From contig NZ_VFSU01000029.1 of the NCBI RefSeq assembly GCF_006385875.1, positions 54,111-118,110 on the forward strand: a stretch of 64,000 nucleotides of DNA, in the 5' to 3' direction. A program made the position numbers and the translations under genes. This DNA is from Sandaracinobacter neustonicus (lineage in GTDB: Bacteria; Pseudomonadota; Alphaproteobacteria; Sphingomonadales; Sphingomonadaceae). Of the stretch, positions 54,880 to 63,147 are shown piece by piece. How positions within the stretch are numbered: position 1 is the stretch's first letter; the number at the start of each line of letters is the position of its first letter. The notes below the pieces were generated by a model. It searched no databases. It was not told the DNA's origin and saw only the letters and a list, made by a program, of their open reading frames with translations.

Positions 54880-55790
54880 TGGCGCAGCCGCCCAGAGGCC
54901 GGGGACCCTCCCCGCGAGACGATGCCCAGCGCCGCGGCCGGGATGAGCCGCCGCCGCGCCGTCGCCGCGCCGAGCCGGAGGACGCGCCATGGCTGGACGA
55001 GGGCGAGTATGAAGAGGACGGCCCGACCCACACGCTCGTCGGCCGCCGCACCCTGCTGGGAATCCTGTTCCTGCTGGGCGTGCTGACGGTGGGCGTGGTG
55101 GTGGGTATCACGCTGGTGTCCAAGCGCGAATCCTCCCCCATCGACGTGCCCGCCGTGGGCGAGGAAGTGCCGGTGCTGCGCCCGCAGGGGCCATGGAAGA
55201 TCGCGCCCACCGGCCCGGACGTGGACGGCGTGCCGGTGGAAGGCCAGGGGCAGGTGCTGTTCGGCACCGGTGACGGGCGGGAAACAGAAGCGGAAATCGC
55301 GCTGAACGACCTGCCGGAAGATCCGCTGCCCCGCCCGAGCGAGGCGCAGGTGCCTGCCGTCCCCCATTCCGTGGACGAAGCGCTGGAAACCGGCGCACCG
55401 AAGATCGCGGCCGAACCTGCGGCACCGCCTCCGGCCCCCAAGCCGGTGGTTCCAAAGCCCAGCGTCACCGTGACACCAACGGAAGCGCCGAAAGCGCCCG
55501 CCGTCCCCAAAGTGGTGGAAGCACCCAAACCCGCCGCCCCGGTGGCGTCCGGCAACGGCCAACAGCTGCAACTGGGGGCTTTTTCCTCCAGCGCCCGCGC
55601 GCGCGATGCGTTCAAGTCGCTCTCCACCCGCTATGCCTATCTGGCGGGGATGGAGCCGGTGATCCTGCCCGTTACCTCCGACGGCAAGACGCTTTACCGC
55701 CTGCGCACCACCGCCCCCAACCCGCAGGCCGCGCGCGAGATTTGCGGCCGGCTGCGCGTGGCGGGCGAAGCGTGCAGCGTGGTGCAATGA
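54879..55790 (+). CDS. SPOR-domain protein, single-pass membrane
   Basis: A 303-residue protein: a basic cytoplasmic N terminus (RRGRDEPPPRRRRAEPEDAP), a membrane helix at about 60-80 (LLGILFLLGVLTVGVVVGIT), and a proline/alanine-rich periplasmic linker. A C-terminal SPOR domain (about 225-303) begins QLQLGAFSSSARARDAF and ends in REICGRLRVAGEACSVVQ. SPOR domains bind denuded septal peptidoglycan, so a cell-division or envelope role is expected. Coupled to argS through a TGATG overlap. Confidence 0.85.
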   Translation: MAQPPRGRGPSPRDDAQRRGRDEPPPRRRRAEPEDAPWLDEGEYEEDGPTHTLVGRRTLLGILFLLGVLTVGVVVGITLVSKRESSPIDVPAVGEEVPVLRPQGPWKIAPTGPDVDGVPVEGQGQVLFGTGDGRETEAEIALNDLPEDPLPRPSEAQVPAVPHSVDEALETGAPKIAAEPAAPPPAPKPVVPKPSVTVTPTEAPKAPAVPKVVEAPKPAAPVASGNGQQLQLGAFSSSARARDAFKSLSTRYAYLAGMEPVILPVTSDGKTLYRLRTTAPNPQAAREICGRLRVAGEACSVVQ

Positions 55791-55841
55791 GGGTGCAATA
55801 AGCGGATGGTGCAACGCAGCAATCCCGTTTAGTCAGGTCCG

Positions 55842-56432
55842 ATGCTGAGAGGACTTTACAACTGGACGCTGGAAAAATGCCGCGATCCCCGGTCGGAACG
55901 CTGGCTGTTCGGCATCAGCTTTGCCGAAGCCAGCTTCTTCCCGATCCCGCCTGATGTGCTGCTGGCACCGATGTGCCTCGCGCAGCCGAACAAGGCGTTC
56001 CGCTTCGCCTTCATCTGCACGCTGGCATCGGTGCTGGGTGGGCTGCTGGGCTATGCGATCGGCTATTTCCTGTTCGACACGGTGGGGCGACCGATCCTGC
56101 AATTCTATGGCGTGACGGACAATTTCGACAGCTTCGCGGCGAACTTCAACGCCCATGGCTGGCTGATCGTCTTCCTTGGCGGCTTCATCACGCCCCTGCC
56201 CTTCAAGGCCATCACCATCGCGGCGGGGGCGACTGCGCTGCCGCTGCCGGTGCTGATCGGCGCGGCCATCGTTTCCCGCGCGGGGCGCTTCTATATCGTG
56301 GCCGCGCTGCTGTGGAAGTTCGGCGAGCCGATGCAGCGGCTGATTGATCGTTATCTCACGCTGCTGGCCACCATATTGGGCACCGCGATCGTGGGCGGCT
56401 TCGTGGCGATGGGGCTGCTCACCCAGTCCTGA
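55842..56432 (+). CDS. VTT-domain (YqaA/DedA-like) inner-membrane protein
   Basis: A 196-residue polytopic protein of the SNARE-associated/VTT family. Family-like features are SFAEASFFPIPPDVLLAPMC near residue 26 and the FLGGFITPLPFKAITIAAGA segment near 110, with a conserved proline. Four to five hydrophobic segments. DedA-family proteins act in membrane homeostasis and lipid movement; the specific role is unknown. Confidence 0.8.
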   Translation: MLRGLYNWTLEKCRDPRSERWLFGISFAEASFFPIPPDVLLAPMCLAQPNKAFRFAFICTLASVLGGLLGYAIGYFLFDTVGRPILQFYGVTDNFDSFAANFNAHGWLIVFLGGFITPLPFKAITIAAGATALPLPVLIGAAIVSRAGRFYIVAALLWKFGEPMQRLIDRYLTLLATILGTAIVGGFVAMGLLTQS

Positions 56433-56505
56433 AGGCTCGTTTTTGCCAGCTTGTCGCCTCCCGGCCTCTCCCGCACCAGATGCGGGAAATCGAGGGAGAC
56501 GAATG

Positions 56506-57399
56506 ATGTCCATGTTCCGCACCGATCTGCTGAAGGGCCACAAGATATTGGTGACGGGCGGCGGCACCGGGCTGGGCCGCTCCATGGCGGAAGGCTATGC
56601 CGCCCATGGCGCCGAAGTGGTGATCTGGGGCCGGCGCGGCCCCGTGCTGGAGGAAACCGCCGCCGAACTGCGCGAGGCGACCGGCGGCAGCATCACGCCG
56701 ATGGCGGTGGACATCCGCAACGCGGGAGCCATCGACGAGGCGATGCAGGAGATTTTCGATCACGGCCCGCTGACCGGGCTGGTGAACAATGCGGCGGGCA
56801 ATTTCATCAGCCGCACCGAAGATCTCTCGGCCAACGCCTTCAACGCGGTTGCCTCTATCGTCGCGCACGGCACCTTCAACACCACGGTGGCGGCGGGCAA
56901 GCGCTGGATCGCGGGCGGGCACAAGGGCTCGATCCTCTCCATCGTCACGACATGGGTGTGGACAGGCTCGCCCTTCACCGTGCCCAGTGCCATGTCCAAG
57001 GCGGGCGTCGCCGCGATGACGCAGAGCCTCGCGGTGGAATGGGGGCCGAAGGGCATTCGCGCCAACGCCATCGCGCCGGGCCCCTTTCCCACCAAGGGCG
57101 CGTGGGAACGGCTGATGCCCGAGCCGATGGCGACGAAAACCGGCAATGTCACCGGGTCGGACATGATCCCGCTGCGCCGGGTGGGCGAGCATAGCGAGCT
57201 GGCCAACCTCGCCATTTTCCTGATGGCGGATGAATGCCAGTATCTGACGGGCGAGGTGATCGCGTTGGACGGCGGACAATGGCTGGCGACCGGCGGCAAT
57301 TTCCACGCTCTCACCCGGCTGGACGATGAAGATTGGGCGCAGATCGGCGAGACGATCCGCGCCACCAACAGCAAGGATCGGGAACAGCGCACGGCCTGA
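56506..57399 (+). CDS. SDR-family oxidoreductase, 2,4-dienoyl-CoA reductase-like
   Basis: A 297-residue short-chain dehydrogenase, probably NADPH-dependent. The cofactor motif ILVTGGGTGLGRSMAEGY is near residue 15, NNAAGNFISRTEDLSANAF near 93 is the dienoyl-CoA-reductase style NNAAGNF motif, and AVEWGPKGIRANAIAPGPF is near 180. The usual catalytic Tyr of YxxxK is replaced in VPSAMSKAGVAAM, as in peroxisomal-type dienoyl-CoA reductases. ATG 56506 has GGGAG 7 bp upstream; 56503 is an alternative. Fatty-acid beta-oxidation is inferred. Confidence 0.78.
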   Translation: MSMFRTDLLKGHKILVTGGGTGLGRSMAEGYAAHGAEVVIWGRRGPVLEETAAELREATGGSITPMAVDIRNAGAIDEAMQEIFDHGPLTGLVNNAAGNFISRTEDLSANAFNAVASIVAHGTFNTTVAAGKRWIAGGHKGSILSIVTTWVWTGSPFTVPSAMSKAGVAAMTQSLAVEWGPKGIRANAIAPGPFPTKGAWERLMPEPMATKTGNVTGSDMIPLRRVGEHSELANLAIFLMADECQYLTGEVIALDGGQWLATGGNFHALTRLDDEDWAQIGETIRATNSKDREQRTA

Positions 57400-57436
57400 T
57401 TTGCAGCAGATCGCGCAACCGCCTAGGAGCATGTCC

Positions 57437-57527
57437 GTTCAAATGGAATCATTTGAACAAGGAACCCATGCGGGAAACAAAGAGATAGAGCGGCCGTTTT
57501 GATGCAATCAAAACGAGACCCGCTCTA
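57437..57527. repeat. Palindromic intergenic repeat (two nested dyads)
   Basis: Three inverted repeats lie within 91 bp: GTTCAAATG-N4-CATTTGAAC (57437-57458), CGTTTTGAT-GCA-ATCAAAACG (57495-57515), and an outer TAGAGCGG ... CCGCTCTA (57486-57527) enclosing the second. Such compact hairpin sets resemble dispersed intergenic elements of sphingomonads. Only one copy was noticed in this window. The outer right arm ends where the AGGAG ribosome-binding site of the next gene begins. Confidence 0.6.
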
Positions 57528-57537
57528 GGAGCGGGGC

Positions 57538-57990
57538 ATGACAGACGTTCAACTGATCCTGATCGGCGCCCTGATCGTGGCGGTGATCACTGTCGCCTTC
57601 GCGTTGCTGCGGGCGAAGCGCCCCGCCGCCGGAACCCCGGCGGCGGAACCCGCCGCCCCGCCGGCACCTGCCGCACCGCCGGAAAGCACGCCCTCGCCCT
57701 TCCTCCCCGCGCCGAACGGAGAGGCGGATGACCTTGGCCAGATCAAGGGAATCGGCCCGAAGATGCAGGCGCTGCTGAAAGAGCTGGGGGTGTTCCATTA
57801 CAGCCAGATCGCAGGCTGGACCCCGGCGCAGCTGGCGCTGGTCGATTCGCAACTGGGCCAGTTTCAGGGCCGACCGACGCGCGACCAGTGGCAGTCGCAG
57901 GCGCGGCTGCTCGCGGCGGGTGACATGAAGGCTTATGAGCGCGTGCACGGCAAGCTGGGGCCGGATGCGGCAGCCGGCGGTGGCGCTTGA
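57538..57990 (+). CDS. Membrane-anchored helix-hairpin-helix protein
   Basis: A 150-residue protein. An N-terminal membrane segment (residues about 5-22, LILIGALIVAVITVAFALLR) is followed by a Pro/Ala linker. A C-terminal helix-hairpin-helix-like domain reads DDLGQIKGIGPKMQALLKEL then GVFHYSQIAGWTPAQLALVD, with TRDQWQSQARLLAAGD, as in proteins related to NADH-ubiquinone oxidoreductase-associated or ribosomal L21-fusion domains. Function is unknown. ATG 57538 has AGGAG 6 bp upstream. Confidence 0.65.
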   Translation: MTDVQLILIGALIVAVITVAFALLRAKRPAAGTPAAEPAAPPAPAAPPESTPSPFLPAPNGEADDLGQIKGIGPKMQALLKELGVFHYSQIAGWTPAQLALVDSQLGQFQGRPTRDQWQSQARLLAAGDMKAYERVHGKLGPDAAAGGGA

Positions 57991-59243
57991 CGACACCTGA
58001 CGGCGCGCCTCCTGCCAGCCCAAAGGTTCCGCGCGGCCCGCTCACCTTCATCCTGCTGACCGTGCTGATGGACGTGATCGGCTTCGGGCTGATCATCCCG
58101 GTGCTGCCCTCCCTCGTCTCTGAACTCGGCCATGTCGATCTTTCCGGCGCGGCCGGGATCGGCGGCCTCATCATCATGTCCTACGCGCTGGCGCAGTTCC
58201 TGTTTTCGCCGGTGATGGGCGGCCTGTCCGATGCGTTCGGGCGGCGGCCGGTGCTGCTCACCTCCATGGGCGGATTCGCCATCAGTATGCTGATCGTCGC
58301 CTTCGCGCCCGCGCTGTGGGTGCTGTTCCTCGCCCGCACGCTGGCGGGGATGACGGGCGCCAGCATCGCCACCGCCAACGCCTATATCGCGGATATCACC
58401 CCGCCGCAGCGCCGGGCGCAGACCTACGGCCTGCTGGGGGTGGCGTTCGGTCTGGGCTTCGTGCTCGGCCCCGCCATCGGCGGGCTGATCGGATCGCTGC
58501 ACCCGCGCTGGCCGTTCATCGTCGCCGCCGGCATGGCCGGCTGCAACATGCTGATGGGGTATTTCCTGCTGCCCGAAAGCCTGCCGCCCGAACGGCGGCG
58601 GCCGTTTGACTGGCGGCGCGCCAATGTCGTGGGCAGCGTCCGCCAGCTGGGGCGGCTGGGCGGCGAACTGCGGCGGTTTGCGCTGGTCTATTTTCTCTGG
58701 ATGCTGGCGATCCAGTCCCTCCACGGCATCTGGAGCTATGTGACGGCCTATCGCTACAATTGGAGCCCGCTGGGGATCGGCCTGTCCCTTACCTATGTCG
58801 GCGTGATGGCCATCATCGTCAACGGCCTGCTGGTGCGGCGCAGCGTGAAGCGGTTCGGCGAATGGCGCACCGCCGTCATCGGAATCGCCTTCGGCTCCAC
58901 GGCCTATATCGTCTATTTCTTCGCCGATCAGCCCGAACTCGCCTACCTCGGCCTCACCATCGGCTCACTCGGCGGGCTTGCCGTCCCTGCCCTGCAGGCG
59001 CTGATGACGGAGCGCACCCCGGCCGACGCACAAGGCGAACTGCAAGGCGCACTGGCCACGCTCTCCTCGCTCACCATCATCCTCGGTCCGCCGCTGTTCG
59101 CACTGGTGTTCAGCCGCTTCTCCGGCGAAAACCCCATCCTGCCGCTGCCCGGAATGCCGTTCCTGCTCTCCACCCTGCTGGCAGGCGCCGCGCTGCTGGT
59201 GCTGGCGCGCAACAAGCCGGAAAACCCCGCGCTTCAGGGCTAG
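57987..59243 (+). CDS. MFS transporter, TetA-type drug/metabolite exporter
   Basis: A 418-residue twelve-helix major facilitator. The N-terminal half carries MDVIGFGLIIPVLPSLVSEL, the GGLSDAFGRRPVLL motif A, and TGASIATANAYIADITPP. These are typical of the TCR/Tet-type antiporter branch; the substrate is undetermined. The start is TTG at 57987, overlapping the previous stop by 4 bp. A later Met lies inside the first membrane helix. Confidence 0.85.
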   Translation: MTTPDGAPPASPKVPRGPLTFILLTVLMDVIGFGLIIPVLPSLVSELGHVDLSGAAGIGGLIIMSYALAQFLFSPVMGGLSDAFGRRPVLLTSMGGFAISMLIVAFAPALWVLFLARTLAGMTGASIATANAYIADITPPQRRAQTYGLLGVAFGLGFVLGPAIGGLIGSLHPRWPFIVAAGMAGCNMLMGYFLLPESLPPERRRPFDWRRANVVGSVRQLGRLGGELRRFALVYFLWMLAIQSLHGIWSYVTAYRYNWSPLGIGLSLTYVGVMAIIVNGLLVRRSVKRFGEWRTAVIGIAFGSTAYIVYFFADQPELAYLGLTIGSLGGLAVPALQALMTERTPADAQGELQGALATLSSLTIILGPPLFALVFSRFSGENPILPLPGMPFLLSTLLAGAALLVLARNKPENPALQG

Positions 59244-59264
59244 GCCGGGGGCTCGCCCCCGGCC
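59243..59264. other. Perfect hairpin between convergent genes
   Basis: GGCCGGGGG-CTCG-CCCCCGGCC forms a 9-bp perfect stem with a tetraloop, directly after the MFS stop and before the phytase stop. It lacks a T-run, so it may be a weak bidirectional terminator or an RNA 3'-end stabiliser. Confidence 0.5.
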
Positions 59265-59270
59265 AAAAGC

Positions 59271-60371
59271 CTATTTGATCCCCAGCGCCGCCTTCACCGT
59301 CCGCCAGTCCACCAGCTTGTAATTCTGCTGCTTCGTGTCGCTTGTGCACACGGCGGCTGGCGGGTCGTTCGGGCCGTCGCCGTCGCAGGTGTCGTGCATG
59401 GCGATTGCGCCTTCGGGGTAGCCCGCGATGGGGCCGCTCCAGGCGTCGATGCCGTCGGTTTCGGTCGCCGGATCGATCTTGCCCCCGGCCACGCGGAAGC
59501 GGCCGACCCACTGGTAATCGCCACCTTTCAGTTCCCACACCGCATAAGCGCTGTCGCCTTGCGACGAGGCGATCAGGAAGGTGCGGCCGCCGTCGCGCAT
59601 CAGCGTCAGGCCTTCCACGTCGGCGACCAGTTTCTTGCCGTCAACGGCTGCGATCTTCACCGGCGCGGCCTTGGGATCGGCGAGGCTCATGCGCCAGATG
59701 CCGACATCTTCCTCGCCCACATAGAGGTCGCCGGTGGCGTCGTTCACGACGCAGCCCTCGGTCTGGCTGGAGAGCTTCCACTGGTGCGCCAGCGTCATGG
59801 CGGGCTTGCCGTCCTTGCCTTCGCTCACCGCATAGGCGTGCACCGCGCCCGCCTTGGTGTTGGGGATGGCGAAGGTCTTGCCACCGAACTGGCCCATGCA
59901 GAAGCCATAGGGTTCGCCGAACGCGGCCTCGGTCGGCATATGGCCCCAGCTCGTCAGCTTCAGCGTCGCCGGGTCCAGCAGCCACGCCCGAACGCCATAG
60001 AGGCCCCGATCCGCCGCCGTCACCAGCACCTGCGGGCGGCCACCTGCGGTGAAGGCGCGCTGATCCACATTGTTCATCGGACCTTCGGGGAAGAATTGCA
60101 GCTGCTTGCCCGCGAGATCATGCACATAGAGGCCCTTGGACTTGTCCGTGCCGATCCACAGCGCCCGGCTCGGGTCCGCCGAGTCGCGCCACAGCACGGG
60201 GTCGTCCGCATCCACGGTCGGGTTGTCCGTCACGATCGTCTCGGCGGCGGCGGGAACGGAGACTGTCACGATCTCCGCTTCCGGCGCGGGCGCGGAGGCA
60301 GGCTTGTTACAGGCAGCCAGCAGCGCGGCAGACCCAAGCAGGGCAACGGGGGCAAGCGGGGCAAAACGCAT
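59271..60371 (-). CDS. Beta-propeller phytase, lipoprotein
   Basis: A 366-residue secreted phytase (3-phytase) that releases phosphate from phytate. ATG 60371 gives a lipobox LLAACNK, so it is probably membrane-anchored. The propeller contains DDPVLWRDSADPSRALWIGT, EAAFGEPYGFCMGQFGGKTF, GDLYVGEEDVGIWRM, and near the C terminus MHDTCDGDGPNDPPAAVC. It follows a purple acid phosphatase gene by 2 bp, in a phosphate-scavenging operon. Confidence 0.88.
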   Translation of the reverse strand: MRFAPLAPVALLGSAALLAACNKPASAPAPEAEIVTVSVPAAAETIVTDNPTVDADDPVLWRDSADPSRALWIGTDKSKGLYVHDLAGKQLQFFPEGPMNNVDQRAFTAGGRPQVLVTAADRGLYGVRAWLLDPATLKLTSWGHMPTEAAFGEPYGFCMGQFGGKTFAIPNTKAGAVHAYAVSEGKDGKPAMTLAHQWKLSSQTEGCVVNDATGDLYVGEEDVGIWRMSLADPKAAPVKIAAVDGKKLVADVEGLTLMRDGGRTFLIASSQGDSAYAVWELKGGDYQWVGRFRVAGGKIDPATETDGIDAWSGPIAGYPEGAIAMHDTCDGDGPNDPPAAVCTSDTKQQNYKLVDWRTVKAALGIK

Positions 60372-60373
60372 TC

Positions 60374-61843
60374 TCAGTCCTTCGTTTCGGCGGTGCACAG
60401 CAGGCCGTCCGGCCCCATGCGGTTCGGTGGCATCGGCGCATCCACCGCCTGCGCCGGGCCGGTGCAGCGGCGCACGGTGGGCAGCGTTTCCGGCAGTTCC
60501 TCCAGCCGGTTCCGCCCGTCCGCGCCCCGGACCAGATCGAAGCCGTCATACAGGCGGCCGGTGTTCAGGAAGCTGCGCACCTTCAGCCGCTCTGCCGACA
60601 CGTCCACCGTCTGGAACAGGCTGGTGTCTTCCGCAACCCGATCCGGTTGCGTGCCGGACCGATCGTTCAGCCCATACATTTTCGCCCCCGCGACAGAGAC
60701 CATATAGACCGGCCCCACCGGCTCGCCCGCGCCGCGCGCCGTGGCAGAGGCCGCCTTGCCGCGCTCGTCCGTCAGCCGGGCATAGCAATGGTCATGCCCT
60801 TGCAGCACCAGATCGACCCGATGCTTTTCCAGCACCGGCTTCCACGCCTTGTACATCGCAGGCGTGTTTTTCGGCCGGGCGCAGGTGAAGATGGGCTGGT
60901 GGAACAGCACCACGTTCCAGCGCGCCTTGCTTTCCGCCAGCTTCGCGTCCAGCCAGCGCGTCTGCGCCTCCAGCGTGCCCAGATCGATGGCGGAGGTGCC
61001 GTCCAGCACCACGAAGCGCACGCCCTGCCAATCCAGCACATAGCTGGTGCCTTCAACGCCCGGCGCACCATTGCCGGGCAGCGCGAAGGCCAGTGGCCAG
61101 TGCGGGTTCAGCTTGCGGCCTTCCTTGCCGTTCGGCAGCGGCACGTCGACATATTCATGGTTGCCGGGCGCGGGCACCTGCGGAATGGTCGCAAGCGTCC
61201 AGCCGCCAGCGGCTGCCCACTCGCCCCATTCATCATCATGCACCAGATCGTCGCGGCTGGCGACCAGATCGCCCGCGTGCAGCATCAGTTGCGGGTTGCC
61301 CGCCTGCACGATGGCGCGCCGCCATGCCAGCGATCCGATGTCCAATATGCGGTTCTGCGTGTCGCCCAGATAGATGAAGCTGAACGGCTTTGCCTCGGCG
61401 GAGGCCGTGCGGAACTGCTGCCATTCGCTCCAGCCCGCCGCGCCCTTCACCCGATAGGCATAGGCGGTGTCGGGCGTCAGCCCATCGAAACGGGCCTGAT
61501 GATAGGTGGCCGGGCCATTCTCGCTGGTGGTGGCCCAGCTTTTGCCCGTCACCGGCTTCGCCCGCGCACCGAAGCCCGGAGACGACAGCAGCGGCACGAT
61601 CTCGGCCAGTGCATCGGCCTGCGCCATGTCCGTGCGCCAGCTCACCGCCATGGCGGTGGAGGGGTCCGCCCCCGGCGTCAGGATGATGCGATCCGGCAGG
61701 TTGCGCGCCGCGAACGGCTTGCCGGGGCGGGCGGGGGCCGCCACGCCCGTCAGGTCGATCACCGGCTGTGCCGCAGAGGGAACCGGCTGCGCCGTGGCGG
61801 GCAGCGCCGCCATCAGCGCTGCCGCCACAAGCAGGCCTCGCAT
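60374..61843 (-). CDS. Purple acid phosphatase (metallophosphoesterase)
   Basis: A 489-residue exported phosphatase. The signal peptide is cleaved near ATAQ. An N-terminal fibronectin-III-like domain (about 48-150, ending in GWSEWQQFRTA) precedes the metallophosphatase domain. Its metal-binding motifs are FIYLGDTQN, MLHAGDLVAS, PAPGNHEY, VVLFHQPIF and LVLQGHDHCYAR. It starts within the stop of the receptor gene (ATGA overlap) and precedes the phytase by 2 bp, so the three act together in phosphate uptake. Confidence 0.9.
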   Translation of the reverse strand: MRGLLVAAALMAALPATAQPVPSAAQPVIDLTGVAAPARPGKPFAARNLPDRIILTPGADPSTAMAVSWRTDMAQADALAEIVPLLSSPGFGARAKPVTGKSWATTSENGPATYHQARFDGLTPDTAYAYRVKGAAGWSEWQQFRTASAEAKPFSFIYLGDTQNRILDIGSLAWRRAIVQAGNPQLMLHAGDLVASRDDLVHDDEWGEWAAAGGWTLATIPQVPAPGNHEYVDVPLPNGKEGRKLNPHWPLAFALPGNGAPGVEGTSYVLDWQGVRFVVLDGTSAIDLGTLEAQTRWLDAKLAESKARWNVVLFHQPIFTCARPKNTPAMYKAWKPVLEKHRVDLVLQGHDHCYARLTDERGKAASATARGAGEPVGPVYMVSVAGAKMYGLNDRSGTQPDRVAEDTSLFQTVDVSAERLKVRSFLNTGRLYDGFDLVRGADGRNRLEELPETLPTVRRCTGPAQAVDAPMPPNRMGPDGLLCTAETKD

Positions 61844-63145
61844 CAGAAGCTGGCCTTCACGCCGAACTTCGCGGTCATCTTATACTCTTCATATTGCAGC
61901 AGCCGCCGGTAATTCACGCCGTTGGTATAGGCGGTGTATTTGGCGTTGTTGATGTTCACCAGTTCCGCGAACAGCTGGAAATTGTCGGTCACGCGCAGCT
62001 TGGTGGAAAGGTCCAGCTGGAAGTGCGGCCGCACATACCGGTCTTGCGACATCTCGCCTTCGTCCGGCTCCGGCCCCAGTTCGTCCAGATAGCCGTCGCG
62101 ATAGGCGCCTGCGATCCGGGCGGAGAAGATGCCCTTGTCATAGCCCAGCACCGCGTTGAACGTGTGCTTGGACGAAGCCGGCAGCGGAATGCGACGGCCG
62201 CTTTCCAGCGTGCCCTTCGCATCGGTGAAGGTGTAGTTCAGGTTCACCAGCAGGCCATCGAACGGCGCGGGCAGCATGGTGAAGGCCTGCGAATAGCTGG
62301 CCTCCAGCCCGATCACGCGGGCGCTGTCGCCGTTGATCGCCATGGTCGCGGTGTCGAACGGGATGCCGAACAACGTGCCGTTCTCGAACCGCGCATCGAC
62401 GATGAAGTCCTGAATGGATTTCCAGAACACGCCCGCCTGCACAACGGCCTTGGGCGCGAAATAATATTCGATCGTCGCGTCGCCGTTCCACGCCCGATAG
62501 GGCTTCAGATCGGGGTTGCCGAACTCGCCATCGCGCTCGTCGCCATCGTCCTCCACCGCGAAGCGCGGTGCCATCTTGCCGAAGCTGGGGCGGGACAGCG
62601 AGCCATAGAAGCCCGCCCGCGCCACGAGGCTGGGCGCGAGATCGGCGCGCAGGTTCACGCTGGGCAGCCAGTCCACATAATGGTTGCGCGCCTGCACCGG
62701 GGTGATGATCAGCGGACCGTCGCTCACTTCCAGCAGATTGCCGCGCATGTTCACATCGGTGGATTCCAGCCGCAGACCGGCCACCAGCCGCAGCGTCTCC
62801 GTCTGGTAACGGCCCTGCAGATAGGTCGCCAGCACATCTTCCTTGGCGTCATAATTCTCCGCCGCGTTGGCGAACTCGGTGTCGTCATCGTTCAGAATGA
62901 ACTTGCTGCGGTTGGTGGTGAAGAAGTCCCGCACCTTTTCCAGATCGGGCACCGGCGCGATATCGGCCAGCCCATAGCTTGGCTCACCCAGCACGTCGGC
63001 CAGCGTCAGCCCGCCGGTCACGCCGTCATAGATGCTGTAGGTCATCGTCTGGCTCTTGTGGCGCAGGCGGGCCTTGCCGCCCCACTTCACCTCAAGGTCG
63101 CCGCCGGCCAGCGCGAAGCTGCGGGCGATATCCGTCTTGAACCCA
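61843..63145 (-). pseudogene. TonB-dependent receptor, N terminus lost to an IS insertion
   Basis: The C-terminal barrel of a TonB-dependent receptor of the phytate-associated type. The frame extends from the GFKTDIARSFALAGG region near 63140 to the stop at 61843, about 430 residues. The first visible ATG is at 63090. The signal peptide, plug and first strands are missing because the sequence upstream is IS1380-family DNA. It ends in TAKFGVKASF, the expected outer-membrane C terminus. It overlaps the phosphatase start by 3 bp. The gene is therefore probably non-functional here. Confidence 0.85.
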
Positions 63146-63147
63146 CA

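Noticed and set aside
59243..59264. Hairpin after the MFS gene as a classical terminator
   Set aside because: The stem is perfect but neither strand has a following T-run, so it is listed only as a hairpin.
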